From assembly GCA_028689775.1 (NCBI GenBank), contig JAQVCM010000007.1:62001-126000 (forward strand): a stretch of 64,000 nt of DNA. The letters run 5' to 3'. Below, piece after piece: positions 18,638 to 26,957 of this stretch. The notes beneath the pieces were generated by a model. It made no database searches. It saw nothing but the letters and a program-made list of their open reading frames with translations, and was not told where the DNA came from. Source of the stretch: Crocinitomicaceae bacterium. Its GTDB lineage: Bacteria; Bacteroidota; Bacteroidia; Flavobacteriales_D; Crocinitomicaceae. Numbering within the stretch: position 1 is the first letter of the stretch; the number at the start of each line of letters is the position of its first letter. Position numbers and translations under genes: made by a program.

Positions 18638-19747
18638 ATGAGTCAAAAAAGAGATTATTACGAAGTACTGGGACTTAGCAAAGGGGCGAGTGAGACTGAA
18701 ATTAAAAAAGCTTACCGCAAACTAGCGCTAAAATTTCACCCAGATAAAAACCCGGATGATAAGTCTGCTGAAGATAAGTTTAAAGAAGCAGCCGAAGCAT
18801 ACGAGGTTTTAAGTAATGCTGATAAAAAGAGTCGCTACGATCAATTTGGTCATTCAGGAATGGGTGGTCAAGGTGGATTTGGCGGTGGCATGAACATGGA
18901 TGACATTTTCAGTCAATTTGGAGATGTGTTTGGTGGTGCTTTCGGAGGCGGCGGTCATCGGGGCGGTGGCGGAACAAGAACCGTTCGTGGAACCAACCTT
19001 CGTGTTAAAATGAAATTGACTTTAGAAGAAATCGCTGAAGGAGTCAAAAAGAAAATCAAGGTAAACAAACTCGTTAACGCGGAAGGTGTTACGTATAAAA
19101 ATTGCCAAACTTGTAACGGAACAGGAAGAATTACACGTGTTGCACAAACCTTTTTGGGTGCAATGCAAACGCAATCTGCTTGTCCAACCTGTCAAGGTGC
19201 TGGTAAAATGATTGATAAGAAACCTGCTGATGCGGATAATAACGGTTTAAAACGTCAAGAGGAAATCATTGAAATCGACATTCCTGCAGGAGTAGAAGAA
19301 GGAATGCAATTGAGTGTAACTGGTAAAGGAAACGCTGGACCTTTTAATGGAATAACGGGTGATTTAATCGTTGTGATTGAAGAAATTGCCCACGATACCT
19401 TGCGAAGAGATGGCGACAACCTTCATTACGATGCATACATCAACTTTGTAGATGCAGTTTTAGGAGAAAGTATAGAAATACCGACCATCAATGGAAAAGC
19501 AAAAATTAAGATTGAACCAGGAACTCAAAGTGGTAAAATGTTGCGCCTGAAAGGGAAAGGTTTGTCAAGTGTCCAAAGATATGGAACGGGAGATTTATTT
19601 GTTCACATCAACATTTGGACGCCTACAAAAGTAAATAAAGAAGAAAAGGAATTATTGGAAAAATTAAAATCGAGTGAAAATTTCACACCAAATCCAGATG
19701 GAAGCGAGAAAGGATTTTTTCAAAGAGTAAAAGACATGTTTCAATAA
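18638..19747 (+). CDS. dnaJ: Chaperone DnaJ, two-cysteine-motif form
   Basis: A 369-residue Hsp40. The J domain (1-70) has HPD in KFHPDKNP. A Gly/Phe-rich linker spans about 72-115, and the C-terminal substrate-binding domains end [16 protein letters not shown]. The cysteine-rich region has only two CxxCxGxG motifs (CQTCNGTG near 153 and CPTCQGAG near 183), where the textbook DnaJ has four; a single zinc site is expected. I recall this form from other flavobacteria, so it is probably lineage-typical and not damaged. A strong terminator follows. Confidence 0.95.
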   Translation: MSQKRDYYEVLGLSKGASETEIKKAYRKLALKFHPDKNPDDKSAEDKFKEAAEAYEVLSNADKKSRYDQFGHSGMGGQGGFGGGMNMDDIFSQFGDVFGGAFGGGGHRGGGGTRTVRGTNLRVKMKLTLEEIAEGVKKKIKVNKLVNAEGVTYKNCQTCNGTGRITRVAQTFLGAMQTQSACPTCQGAGKMIDKKPADADNNGLKRQEEIIEIDIPAGVEEGMQLSVTGKGNAGPFNGITGDLIVVIEEIAHDTLRRDGDNLHYDAYINFVDAVLGESIEIPTINGKAKIKIEPGTQSGKMLRLKGKGLSSVQRYGTGDLFVHINIWTPTKVNKEEKELLEKLKSSENFTPNPDGSEKGFFQRVKDMFQ

Positions 19748-19761
19748 TATTTCTAAAACGT

Positions 19762-19796
19762 AAAATGGTTGTGATGTTGATTATCACAACCATTTT
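19762..19796 (+). terminator. Rho-independent terminator after dnaJ
   Basis: A 14-bp perfect stem (aaaatggttgtgat with atcacaaccatttt), loop gttgatt, followed by more T residues, starts 15 bases after the dnaJ stop. Confidence 0.85.
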
Positions 19797-19833
19797 TTTT
19801 ATGGTGTAAAATACGCTAATTGCTAGTTAGAGA

Positions 19834-20124
19834 TTATTTATTAATAGAACGTTTTTCCTTTTCAATGATTTTCTCTTTTTTCTCAGCTGCTTTTTGATCG
19901 GCCTCATTCAACTTTTCATTTGCTTCTTGATTTGCATCTTGAGCATCCTCTTTTAATTCTCGGAAAGTTTCATTTCTATCTTCTCGAACTTCTTGTTTGT
20001 CTTATTGGCGATCTTGCTCGACTCTTCGCATTTTTTCCTCAGGAGTTTCTTTACTAGAATCGTTACAACTCATTAAAGACATCGACAGTGCTACTGCTGA
20101 CATGAATAAAATTTGCTTTTTCAT
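19834..20124 (-). pseudogene. Small Lys/Glu-rich lipoprotein gene interrupted by an in-frame TAA
   Basis: From ATG 20124 the product starts MKKQILFMSAVALSMSLMSC, a lipoprotein signal with its lipobox cysteine. After about 40 codons it reaches TAA at 20002-20004. The same frame then stays open for 55 codons to TAA 19834-19836 with highly charged sequence such as DKQEVREDRNETF and EKKEKIIEKEKR. This is the same coiled-coil style as the lipoproteins at 20322 and 25197. One base change from CAA, AAA or GAA would restore a 96-residue protein. Either the gene is freshly broken, or there is a base-call error, or a truncated lipoprotein is made. Confidence 0.7.
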
Positions 20125-20321
20125 ATTAATTGTTTTTAAGGTTCGAGATAAATTTAAGGATAATGCCTTATCCCTCAATTTTATATAACTTAATTTAACA
20201 AGATAATATGTTTTTAATATTTGTGGTTGAGACTTAAAATTAATCACACGAAAAAAGGTTTACCGCTGTATTTGTGCAAACTTTTTTCTAGTATGAAGTT
20301 CAGTAGACTTCTAATTGCCAC

Positions 20322-20636
20322 TTACTGCGAAATTTGCTCATTCGCTTCGCGAGTAGCTTCATCAGCTTCTCTTTTTAACTTTTCAAATGATCTTTTTGAT
20401 TCCTCATCCGAATACTTGATTCGTTCTTTCGCTTTTAAAGTTTTAATCTCAGCTTCTCTTTTCAATTCTTCAAACGATTTGTTGCTTTTTTGTTGAACGT
20501 CGTAGAGCGATTTATCTATTTTTAATTCTGTTGTGTTTGAACTTTCACCTTTCTCTAATTTTTCATTGTTTTTTTCACAGCTTACCAAGGCAAGGGATAT
20601 GCTTGCTGTAAAAACAAATAGTAATTGCTTTTTCAT
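20322..20636 (-). CDS. Small Lys/Glu-rich lipoprotein
   Basis: The 104-residue product begins MKKQLLFVFTASISLALVSC, a signal peptide with lipobox LVSC (acylated Cys20). The mature part is charged and helical, with repeats around FEELKREAEIKTLKAKE and FEKLKREADEATREANEQI. Start 20636 is chosen for the signal peptide; the frame extends 26 codons upstream. It is a paralogue in style of the interrupted gene at 19834 and the gene at 25197. An envelope-anchored coiled-coil protein of unknown function is inferred. Confidence 0.65.
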   Translation of the reverse strand: MKKQLLFVFTASISLALVSCEKNNEKLEKGESSNTTELKIDKSLYDVQQKSNKSFEELKREAEIKTLKAKERIKYSDEESKRSFEKLKREADEATREANEQISQ

Positions 20637-20799
20637 CTTGTTTGGTTTTAATAGGGTTTCATTAAATGTATGAAAAATAAAAATAGCTTTTACAAAACGA
20701 AAATTATTTAACAAATCTTAAGCCTTGATTATTAGCTTTTTTTAGGATTTTCCTTCGATAAAATAACGATTGAAGTTTACTAGTTTGGATAAATAATCT

Positions 20800-20807
20800 T
20801 ATCTTTG
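20800..20807 (+). promoter_or_regulatory. -7 box of the superoxide dismutase gene
   Basis: TATCTTTG matches TAnnTTTG, with the weak -33 match TTTA at 20776-20779 at a 20-base spacer. It lies 35 bases before the ATG at 20843. Confidence 0.5.
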
Positions 20808-20842
20808 GTATAATTAATTAACAATTTTAAAATAAATATATC

Positions 20843-21445
20843 ATGGCTTTTAAATTACCAAGTTTACCTTATGCGTATGACGCTTTGGAACCACATATTG
20901 ACGCTCGTACAATGGAAATTCACCATACGAAGCACCACAATGCATACACAACAAATTTAAATGCAGCGATTGAAGGAACAGATTTAGAAAATGCTTCAAT
21001 TGAAGAAATTTTGACAAAATGTGCCGACAAGCCAGCTGTTAGAAATAACGGAGGAGGTTTTTATAACCACAACTTATTCTGGGAAGTAATGGCTCCAAAT
21101 GCTGGAGGACTTCCAACAGGAGATTTAGCAAAAGACATCGAATCCACTTTTGGATCTTTTGAAGCTTTTAAAGATGAGTTTTCAAAAGCAGCTGCTACTC
21201 GTTTTGGTTCAGGATGGGCTTGGTTATGCGTTTCAGAAGGAAAACTAACTGTTTGCTCTACACCAAACCAAGATAATCCATTAATGGATTTAGGTTGTTC
21301 AGGTACTCCAATTTTAGGATTGGATGTTTGGGAGCACGCTTACTATTTGAATTATCAAAACAGAAGACCAGATTACGTGAATGCATTCTTCAATGTAGTG
21401 AACTGGGAAGCGGTTGCTGAAAAATATGCTGCTGCTAAGAAGTAA
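20843..21445 (+). CDS. sodB: Superoxide dismutase, Fe/Mn family
   Basis: A 200-residue cytosolic enzyme converting superoxide to oxygen and hydrogen peroxide. The metal ligands are visible: His26/27 in [13 protein letters not shown], the His of [16 protein letters not shown] near residue 75, and Asp and His in [20 protein letters not shown] near 160. The metal (Fe, Mn or either) cannot be decided safely, so the symbol is provisional. It is monocistronic, with its own promoter and terminator. Confidence 0.93.
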   Translation: MAFKLPSLPYAYDALEPHIDARTMEIHHTKHHNAYTTNLNAAIEGTDLENASIEEILTKCADKPAVRNNGGGFYNHNLFWEVMAPNAGGLPTGDLAKDIESTFGSFEAFKDEFSKAAATRFGSGWAWLCVSEGKLTVCSTPNQDNPLMDLGCSGTPILGLDVWEHAYYLNYQNRRPDYVNAFFNVVNWEAVAEKYAAAKK

Positions 21446-21470
21446 ATTCTAGCGCTTCAAAGATTTTGGA

Positions 21471-21503
21471 ATCCACGGAAAATTATTTTTCGTGGATTTT
21501 TTT
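21471..21503 (+). terminator. Terminator after the superoxide dismutase gene
   Basis: ATCCACG at 21471-21477 pairs with CGTGGAT at 21491-21497, extended by A/T pairs inside the loop and followed by seven T. Confidence 0.8.
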
Positions 21504-21642
21504 GTTACTGGCTTTCGCGTTCCTTTGGTTAAAAGGAAGCTTTAAACTTCAACCGAAGACATCAGAATTTTTCGATTTTTCTGTTTCTAAGAATTGTTTA
21601 GTAAAATAGTTGCTTATTGAGACGCTCGAATATCCAATAAAA

Positions 21643-21675
21643 AAATGCCGTTTAAACAAGGTTTAAACGGCATTT
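21643..21675. terminator. Bidirectional hairpin between sod and mdh
   Basis: A perfect 15-bp inverted repeat (aaatgccgtttaaac and gtttaaacggcattt) with a three-base loop is preceded by A-runs on the + strand. It would terminate the - strand mdh transcript with a U-run. The stem holds the 8-bp palindrome GTTTAAAC in each arm. Confidence 0.8.
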
Positions 21676-21720
21676 AATTACTTTTAAGTGTTGGTTTATT
21701 CCAGCACTTAGATGCTCAAA

Positions 21721-22659
21721 TTATGCATTCGCATTCATGTTGTCCAAAACAGTCATGACACTTCTTACCGCATCAGCAGATTCTTCTAACAATGCTTTTT
21801 CAGCGTCGTTTAATTTCAATTCGATGATTTTTTCGATTCCGTTTTTACCTAGAACAACTGGTACACCTAAATAGATGTCTTTCATTCCGTATTCACCATT
21901 TAACATGGCGCAAACTGGGAAAATGCGTTTTTGATCGCGAACGATCGCTTCAACCATTTGTGCAGCCGCAGCTCCTGGAGCGTACCAAGCAGAAGTTCCT
22001 AGTAATTTCACGATTTCACCACCACCAGTTTTTGTACGTTCGATGATTTCATTCAATTTAGATTCTTCGATCAATTCAGTAACTGGAATTCCAGAAACAG
22101 TTGTGTATCTTGGAAGTGGAACCATTGTATCACCGTGACCACCCATCAATACAGCTTGAATATCTTTTGGAGAAACTCCTAATTCTGTTGCAAGGAAAGC
22201 TCTGTAACGAGCAGTGTCTAATACACCAGCCATTCCAAATACTCTTTTTGAATCAATTTTAGCATTCAAATAAGCACAATACGTCATAACGTCTAATGGA
22301 TTAGAAACAATAATGATGATGCAATTTGGAGAATGTTTGATGATGTTTTCTGTTACTGTTTTTACAATTCCTGCATTCGTAGCGATTAAGTCGTCACGAG
22401 ACATTCCTGGTTTTCTTGGCAATCCAGAAGTAATAACTACAACATCAGAGTTTGCTGTTTTCGAATAGTCATTGGTAGAACCAATGGTACGAGAATCATA
22501 CAAGTTGATTGGCGATTTCTGCCAAATGTCTAACGCTTTTCCTTCTGCGAAGCCTTCTTTAATGTCAAGCAAAACGATTTCGTTTGCAATTTCTCTTTCT
22601 GCAAGAACGTCTGCACATGTTGCTCCAACATTTCCAGCACCTACTACTGTTACTTTCAT
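21721..22659 (-). CDS. mdh: Malate dehydrogenase
   Basis: A 312-residue NAD-dependent enzyme of the LDH-like malate dehydrogenase type, oxidising malate to oxaloacetate in the TCA cycle. The NAD-binding motif GAGNVGATCA is at 7-16. The substrate-specificity loop GLPRKPGMSRDDL carries the two arginines that define malate over lactate. Catalytic His is in MGGHGDTMVPL near 175. It is transcribed divergently from the sigma factor gene. Confidence 0.95.
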   Translation of the reverse strand: MKVTVVGAGNVGATCADVLAEREIANEIVLLDIKEGFAEGKALDIWQKSPINLYDSRTIGSTNDYSKTANSDVVVITSGLPRKPGMSRDDLIATNAGIVKTVTENIIKHSPNCIIIIVSNPLDVMTYCAYLNAKIDSKRVFGMAGVLDTARYRAFLATELGVSPKDIQAVLMGGHGDTMVPLPRYTTVSGIPVTELIEESKLNEIIERTKTGGGEIVKLLGTSAWYAPGAAAAQMVEAIVRDQKRIFPVCAMLNGEYGMKDIYLGVPVVLGKNGIEKIIELKLNDAEKALLEESADAVRSVMTVLDNMNANA

Positions 22660-22830
22660 GATAATTGTATAGTTAAAATGTAATCCTTAAATTTTGATGT
22701 TAAAGTTACTATTAATTCAGGGATTTTATTTAAATTGTTCAAAAAAACTCAAAATGTCAATAACAAAATATTTGTTGAGAAGAGGCAACGCGCATGGATA
22801 TCAAACGTCCTATTTATGTTGAACGTAGAA

Positions 22831-23400
22831 ATGAAAGAGGAACTTAAGCAAATTATTGAAGGGTGTATCAGAAATGAGCGCAAGTACCAAGAAAAATTGT
22901 TTAAAATTTATTATGGAAAAATGTTGATGGTGTGCAAGCGCTACACCATGGACGATGATTCCGCTCAAGAAATTCTACAAACAGGTTTTATAAAGATCTT
23001 TGAAAAGTTAGAAATGTTCGATTTTAAAGGTTCATTTGATGGATGGGTTCGCAGAATTATTGCAAATACAGCCATTGACTCAATCCGTAAGTTGAAAAGA
23101 ATGCCTTACCTGTCAGAAAGTAATTCAGAATTTGTAACAGAATCTGAAAACAAAATGGAAGAAGAGGAAGAGATGGAATTTAAAACCATTCAAGCAAAAG
23201 TTGCATTGGAAGCAGTGGAGGAACTAACTCCAGGTTATCGTGCAGTTTTTAACTTGTATGTTTTTGAAGAATATACTCACAAGGAAATCGCCGAAATTTT
23301 AGGTATTTCCGAGGGAACATCAAAATCTAACTTAGCAAAAGCAAAACAAAACTTGCAGCGAATTATTGAAAAAAAGACCGTTAATATAAATCAAGAATGA
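22831..23400 (+). CDS. ECF-type RNA polymerase sigma factor
   Basis: A sigma-70 family protein of about 189 residues. Region 2 includes YYGKMLMVCKRYTMDDDSAQEILQTGF and WVRRIIANTAIDSIRK. Region 4 includes ELTPGYRAVFNLYVFEEYTHKEIAEILGISEGTSKSNLAKAK, a helix-turn-helix of ECF type. I start at ATG 22831 (MKEELKQIIEG); ATG 22816 is possible, while the frame's upstream limit at 22735 is only a TTG. The stop overlaps the next gene by four bases (ATGA), the usual arrangement with an anti-sigma or membrane partner. Confidence 0.9.
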   Translation: MKEELKQIIEGCIRNERKYQEKLFKIYYGKMLMVCKRYTMDDDSAQEILQTGFIKIFEKLEMFDFKGSFDGWVRRIIANTAIDSIRKLKRMPYLSESNSEFVTESENKMEEEEEMEFKTIQAKVALEAVEELTPGYRAVFNLYVFEEYTHKEIAEILGISEGTSKSNLAKAKQNLQRIIEKKTVNINQE

Positions 23401-24506
23401 ACAAACTAGAAGATGTATTCAAAAAAAGTCTTGAAAACGCAGAAGCACCTTATGATGCCAAAGCGTGGGACTCATTGGCTTCTCGACTTGATCAAGTAAT
23501 GCCAACAACACCTGTTAAAGGCTCTTTTAAATGGGCTTGGATTGCGGGTGTAGTTCTGGTTGCTGGTTCTACAGCTTTGTTTTTTGTCAATCAAAATTCA
23601 ACTGAAAGAAACAATCCTGAAATCGCCCACAACAAGCTTGAAAATACAAGCAATGATTTAAAAAATCCTGAAACTGCAATCGAATCCAAGGATGTTCTTG
23701 TTGAAAATGAAGCTGTTAAAGTTGATGACAAACAATTACGTACAAGCGCAGAATCGAATCAAAAAAACAGTCCGAGAGTTAACTCCAATGATCATACAAC
23801 TGTATCGTCAGTGTTGAATAATAATTCAAACAACGAAAACACTTCTCGGATTTCGCAAGAAGTCGTTTCTGAAAAAGTAAAACCGACAGACCTTGTGAAA
23901 CCTGCTAAAGAAATCAAGGCTGCGAAAGAGGAGAAAATAACTGTTGAAGCAGTCAACTCTAAAATTGATTTTTCTGTTAGTAATGAAACGTATTATGAAA
24001 AAGGATTGCCATTTAATAGTTTGACAAGTTCGGTAACTGCGAAAGAATACAAGTGGACCAACGAACGAGGAGAAATCCTTTCTATGGAAAAGAATGCAGA
24101 TATACATCTTTTTACCGCAGGTTCACATCCAATTACCTTGCATGTTGAGTTCGCTAATGGAGAAAAGCAACGCGTCACGAAAACGGTAAGATGCGATGTA
24201 AATTACAATTTATTAGCAGCAACCGCTTTCAATCCAGCGAGTTCAGATTACAGAAATAGTACGTTTGTACCTTTCGCCTTGTTGAAATCAGAGAGAAATA
24301 TTTCTTTTGACATGCAGATCATTGACATGAAAACAGGTCAAGTAATTTACGAAACAAATAATGCTGATATGCCTTGGGATGGAATGGATTCTCGAACAAA
24401 CCAAATGGTGCCTTCAAATACGACGTATGTATGGAGAGTTCACATTCACGAAAAAGCACTTGGTGAAGTGAGTACGAGATATCAAGGAACGATTACAAAA
24501 ATTTAA
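23397..24506 (+). CDS. Membrane protein coupled to the ECF sigma factor, with CHU_C-like C-terminus
   Basis: The 369-residue single-pass protein has a cytosolic N-terminus (MNKLEDVFKKSLENAEAPYD) in the place of an anti-sigma domain. A membrane helix lies at about 46-65 (WIAGVVLVAGSTALFFV), then a low-complexity Asn/Lys/Glu/Ser stretch to about 190. The extracytoplasmic region's last 90 residues (FNPASSDYRN, MQIIDMKTGQVIYETN, NTTYVWRVHIHEK) resemble the gliding-motility-associated C-terminal domain. A role as anti-sigma and envelope sensor is inferred from the four-base overlap with the sigma gene and from the topology. Confidence 0.75.
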   Translation: MNKLEDVFKKSLENAEAPYDAKAWDSLASRLDQVMPTTPVKGSFKWAWIAGVVLVAGSTALFFVNQNSTERNNPEIAHNKLENTSNDLKNPETAIESKDVLVENEAVKVDDKQLRTSAESNQKNSPRVNSNDHTTVSSVLNNNSNNENTSRISQEVVSEKVKPTDLVKPAKEIKAAKEEKITVEAVNSKIDFSVSNETYYEKGLPFNSLTSSVTAKEYKWTNERGEILSMEKNADIHLFTAGSHPITLHVEFANGEKQRVTKTVRCDVNYNLLAATAFNPASSDYRNSTFVPFALLKSERNISFDMQIIDMKTGQVIYETNNADMPWDGMDSRTNQMVPSNTTYVWRVHIHEKALGEVSTRYQGTITKI

Positions 24507-24543
24507 GAACATACAAACAACTACGCTACTAGTTGAAAATTAG

Positions 24544-24574
24544 AAACCATCGGACTAACTACCGATGGTTTTTT
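24544..24574 (+). terminator. Terminator of the sigma factor operon
   Basis: A 10-bp perfect stem (aaaccatcgg with ccgatggttt) with an eight-base loop is followed by T residues, 37 bases after the stop. Confidence 0.85.
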
Positions 24575-24702
24575 TTGTGACAATAAGTTAGTCGACTTGT
24601 GAATAAGTGGTGCTTGAACAAAGTAGATCAAAGCTGTTTGTTTATAATTAATCTTGCTGCCAATGGCTTGTAAGTCACTAAAGTGAATCACTGATTTGTT
24701 CC

Positions 24703-24919
24703 TACTAACCTGAGTTCGATTATCCCATCGAATTTATACCGCTGATTATAAGATTATAATAAACTATTCAAAATCCTCTTTGTTCAGCTTTCCAATGAAT
24801 GGCATCCTGGTTCGTCATTTTAAATAAAAATAGTCCACTATTTTTTATTTAAAATTCCTCGTATTATACTCATTCATTGAAATATAAATCTCAATTTTAC
24901 AATCGAACTCAGGTTAGTA
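24703..24919. mobile_element. 217-bp MITE-like element with 19-bp inverted termini
   Basis: TACTAACCTGAGTTCGATT (24703-24721) recurs as a perfect inverted copy at 24901-24919. Both ends terminate in TA, as expected if a TA target was duplicated (IS630/Tc1-mariner style). Near the centre, 24818-24854 is a second long palindrome with 17 paired bases and one bulge (ttttaaataaaaatagt and its complement). No open frame of note lies inside. The size, termini and absence of a transposase fit a miniature inverted-repeat element; a large regulatory RNA hairpin is the alternative. Confidence 0.6.
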
Positions 24920-25140
24920 ATGCTCCTAGAATTGTAGCGTTGAGGAGTTGCTATCTGACAGAGAACTATGGATTATTGTATTGAGATTATGTTAGGAAAT
25001 TGGTTTTCGTCAGGCATAAAGGACCGTTACAGATAAGATATTGCGTGGCGTAAAATTCGGAAGCGATTGGTGATTGAGTATGCGAGAAGCGCTGTACTTG
25101 CTGTATGATACTTATTTTAGTCATTGAAAGAAATGATGGT
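24920..25140. other. Gene-free stretch between the MITE-like element and the next terminator
   Basis: Both strands were read. There are no frames longer than about 30 codons, no tRNA-like cloverleaf and no promoter of the TAnnTTTG form that I could place. The base composition is less A+T-rich than neighbouring spacers, which hints at decayed coding or mobile DNA, but I could not match it to a protein family. Confidence 0.4.
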
Positions 25141-25146
25141 CACAAA

Positions 25147-25178
25147 AAAAGGCTGCTTCTTGTTAGAAACAGCCTTTT
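25147..25178 (-). terminator. Terminator of the lipoprotein gene at 25197
   Basis: aaaaggctg (25147-25155) pairs with cagcctttt (25170-25178). On the - strand the stem runs into a U-run, 18 bases after the stop codon. Confidence 0.75.
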
Positions 25179-25196
25179 AAAATAGATGCTTAAAGC

Positions 25197-25607
25197 TTAG
25201 TTACCAAGTCCTTTTTTAGAAGTTCTAGGTCCGTTTTCCAACATTTTTTCCTCTGCTTTTTTAATTTCAGCTTCTTTTTTCAGTTTCTCCTCGTCTACTT
25301 TTGTTTCGACTTGTTTTCCACCTCTGATTCCTTTATCCAAGATTTTTTCCTCTGCTTTTTTAATTTCAGCAGCTGCTTTTTCTTGTTTAGTCTCGATTTT
25401 TTTCTTAGCTTCTTTTTTGATTTCTTTTACCTCTTCATCCGTTTCAGCTTGGATGCTATCAATTTCGTTCTCTAATGAATCTTCTTTAATTTCATTTTGA
25501 GTATCAATTAGATCTTGTTGTGCATCTTCTACTGGAGTATCTGATTTACAGCCGTAAAAAGAAAATGAAAGTGCTAAGGTTGCGATTAAAATAAATTTCT
25601 TATTCAT
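25197..25607 (-). CDS. Lys/Glu-rich lipoprotein with an internal repeat
   Basis: The 136-residue product starts MNKKFILIATLALSFSFYGC, a lipoprotein signal with Cys20 as the likely acylated residue. The rest is almost entirely Lys, Glu, Ala and Asp and predicts as coiled coil. A KKAEEKIL/KKAEEKML segment followed by a (D/N)(K/G)(G/P)xR step occurs twice near the C-terminus, an internal duplication of about 30 residues. It is related in style to the small lipoproteins near 20 kb. Function is unknown; envelope structure or stress protection is a guess. A -7 box (TAATTTTG) lies 34 bases upstream. Confidence 0.7.
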   Translation of the reverse strand: MNKKFILIATLALSFSFYGCKSDTPVEDAQQDLIDTQNEIKEDSLENEIDSIQAETDEEVKEIKKEAKKKIETKQEKAAAEIKKAEEKILDKGIRGGKQVETKVDEEKLKKEAEIKKAEEKMLENGPRTSKKGLGN

Positions 25608-25640
25608 TGTATTTAATTTATAAGATTAATAATTCGGTTA

Positions 25641-25648
25641 CAAAATTA
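25641..25648 (-). promoter_or_regulatory. -7 box of the lipoprotein gene
   Basis: On the - strand TAATTTTG matches TAnnTTTG, 34 bases upstream of the ATG at 25607. No clear -33 element was seen. Confidence 0.4.
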
Positions 25649-25703
25649 AATTCCCTTACAGTAAGCAATACCATAAGGGAATTTAAAGTAATTTTTGGTT
25701 TAA

Positions 25704-26624
25704 TTATTTTTTCAAGAATTTAGACTGAATTACAGCACCACCTTGTGTAGAGATAGAGTACATGTACATTCCAGTTTTCAAATCTTCAACATTGATTGAA
25801 CCTTTAACACCGTTTAAGTTTTCAGTTTTAACCAAAGCACCAGTTAAATTGTAGATAGAAATTGAAGTTGCTTCAGCATTTGTGATTTCAACATTCAATA
25901 CATCTTGTACTGGGTTAGGGTATACGTTTGAACTTGCTTCAAGAACGTTAACACCAAGAGCAGTAACTAAAGAAACTTCATCAAGCGTAAATACTGAACC
26001 TGCTGGAGCTGGTTCTTCATCAAACCAATTTGAAATTGAAGAACCTGCAATGATAATTACTCTGTTTGCTGTACCAGTTGTAGCTGCAGGACCATTGTTC
26101 CAAGTAGTAATTGCTTTAATCGTTGGAGTTGTAGTGTTTCCAGTCATCACTCCAATACCTTGGTAGATGATGCTTGCGTTTGTTGTACCTAACGTAGAAT
26201 CTACAATATTTACTAAAACGAAAGCAGTATCTGCTGCAGTTGATGTGTATTTGTATTTGAATGCAAAAACAAAGTTAGAAGGAGTTTTACCAGCTAAAGC
26301 ATTTCCTTTGTAAATTTGTTGTGCAAAACCACTTGTCATTGGCTCATTAGAACCAACCCATGTAGCAGCAGCTGCATCATTTACGTTTTCAATTAACGCT
26401 GATTGAGTTCCTGTAATTGGGTTTGTAGTTTCATTTTTCATAATTCCAACCCAATCCAAATTAGTGCCATTTAATGTGTACCCACCAATGTTTGTAGATG
26501 TTTGACCTACTTGAGCGCCACTTGCAAAAGTTCCTTGGAAACCACCATCTTTAACAGATTGAACCTGAGCAGAAACTGCTCCTGCAACTAATAATGCAGC
26601 AGATAACATGTAAATTTTTTTCAT
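25704..26624 (-). CDS. Secreted protein with T9SS type A sorting domain
   Basis: A 306-residue protein with a signal peptide ending ALLVAGAVSAQV at about residue 20. A beta-rich domain of about 200 residues follows, which looks like a carbohydrate-binding or jelly-roll type (GGFQGTFASGAQVGQTST, DEEPAPAGSVFTLDEVSLV). The C-terminal Por sorting domain has VYPNPVQDVLNVEI and ends VIQSKFLKK. It is an exported T9SS substrate of unknown role and probably abundant, given a good -7 box and a hairpin-free short leader. Confidence 0.85.
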   Translation of the reverse strand: MKKIYMLSAALLVAGAVSAQVQSVKDGGFQGTFASGAQVGQTSTNIGGYTLNGTNLDWVGIMKNETTNPITGTQSALIENVNDAAAATWVGSNEPMTSGFAQQIYKGNALAGKTPSNFVFAFKYKYTSTAADTAFVLVNIVDSTLGTTNASIIYQGIGVMTGNTTTPTIKAITTWNNGPAATTGTANRVIIIAGSSISNWFDEEPAPAGSVFTLDEVSLVTALGVNVLEASSNVYPNPVQDVLNVEITNAEATSISIYNLTGALVKTENLNGVKGSINVEDLKTGMYMYSISTQGGAVIQSKFLKK

Positions 26625-26957
26625 AGTTTTTTAATTTTAAATTTCACCAAATATACGCCGAATTTTGTAAAGCACCTATTTTTTTAGGTTTTTTTAGGTT
26701 TTGCTTCAAGTAAGCCTTACGAACGGTTTTCTATCTTCGTTCTTTAAAAAATCAAACGAGGAATGTTTTCAACTGAAAAATTAAAACTTTTGAAAACAAG
26801 ATTCTATTAAGCGTTTGATTGTCAGATATTAAATAGCTGAAATCTTTTTTGTGGTTTTTATCGGATATTAGTGATGTCATAAAATATTTTTTCGGTGTTA
26901 GTTCATTTATTCTGAAAAAAATGTACATTTATATCACATTGATAACCATGTCTTTTT
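26625..26957. other. 333-bp intergenic region between divergent T9SS cargo genes
   Basis: It holds the leader and promoter of the - strand gene, with TATATTTG on the - strand at 26648-26655 matching TAnnTTTG. A direct repeat of tttttttaggttt sits just beyond it (around 26680-26700). For the + strand peptidase gene I could not identify a confident promoter. No RNA gene or small coding frame was supported. Confidence 0.5.

Noticed and set aside
19834..20124. First read as a frameshifted lipoprotein gene
   Set aside because: Recounting shows that both halves are in the same frame; the lesion is an in-frame TAA, as annotated.
24920..25140. Possible RNA gene or decayed transposase
   Set aside because: No tRNA fold, no translated match and no clear terminal structure could be supported by eye.
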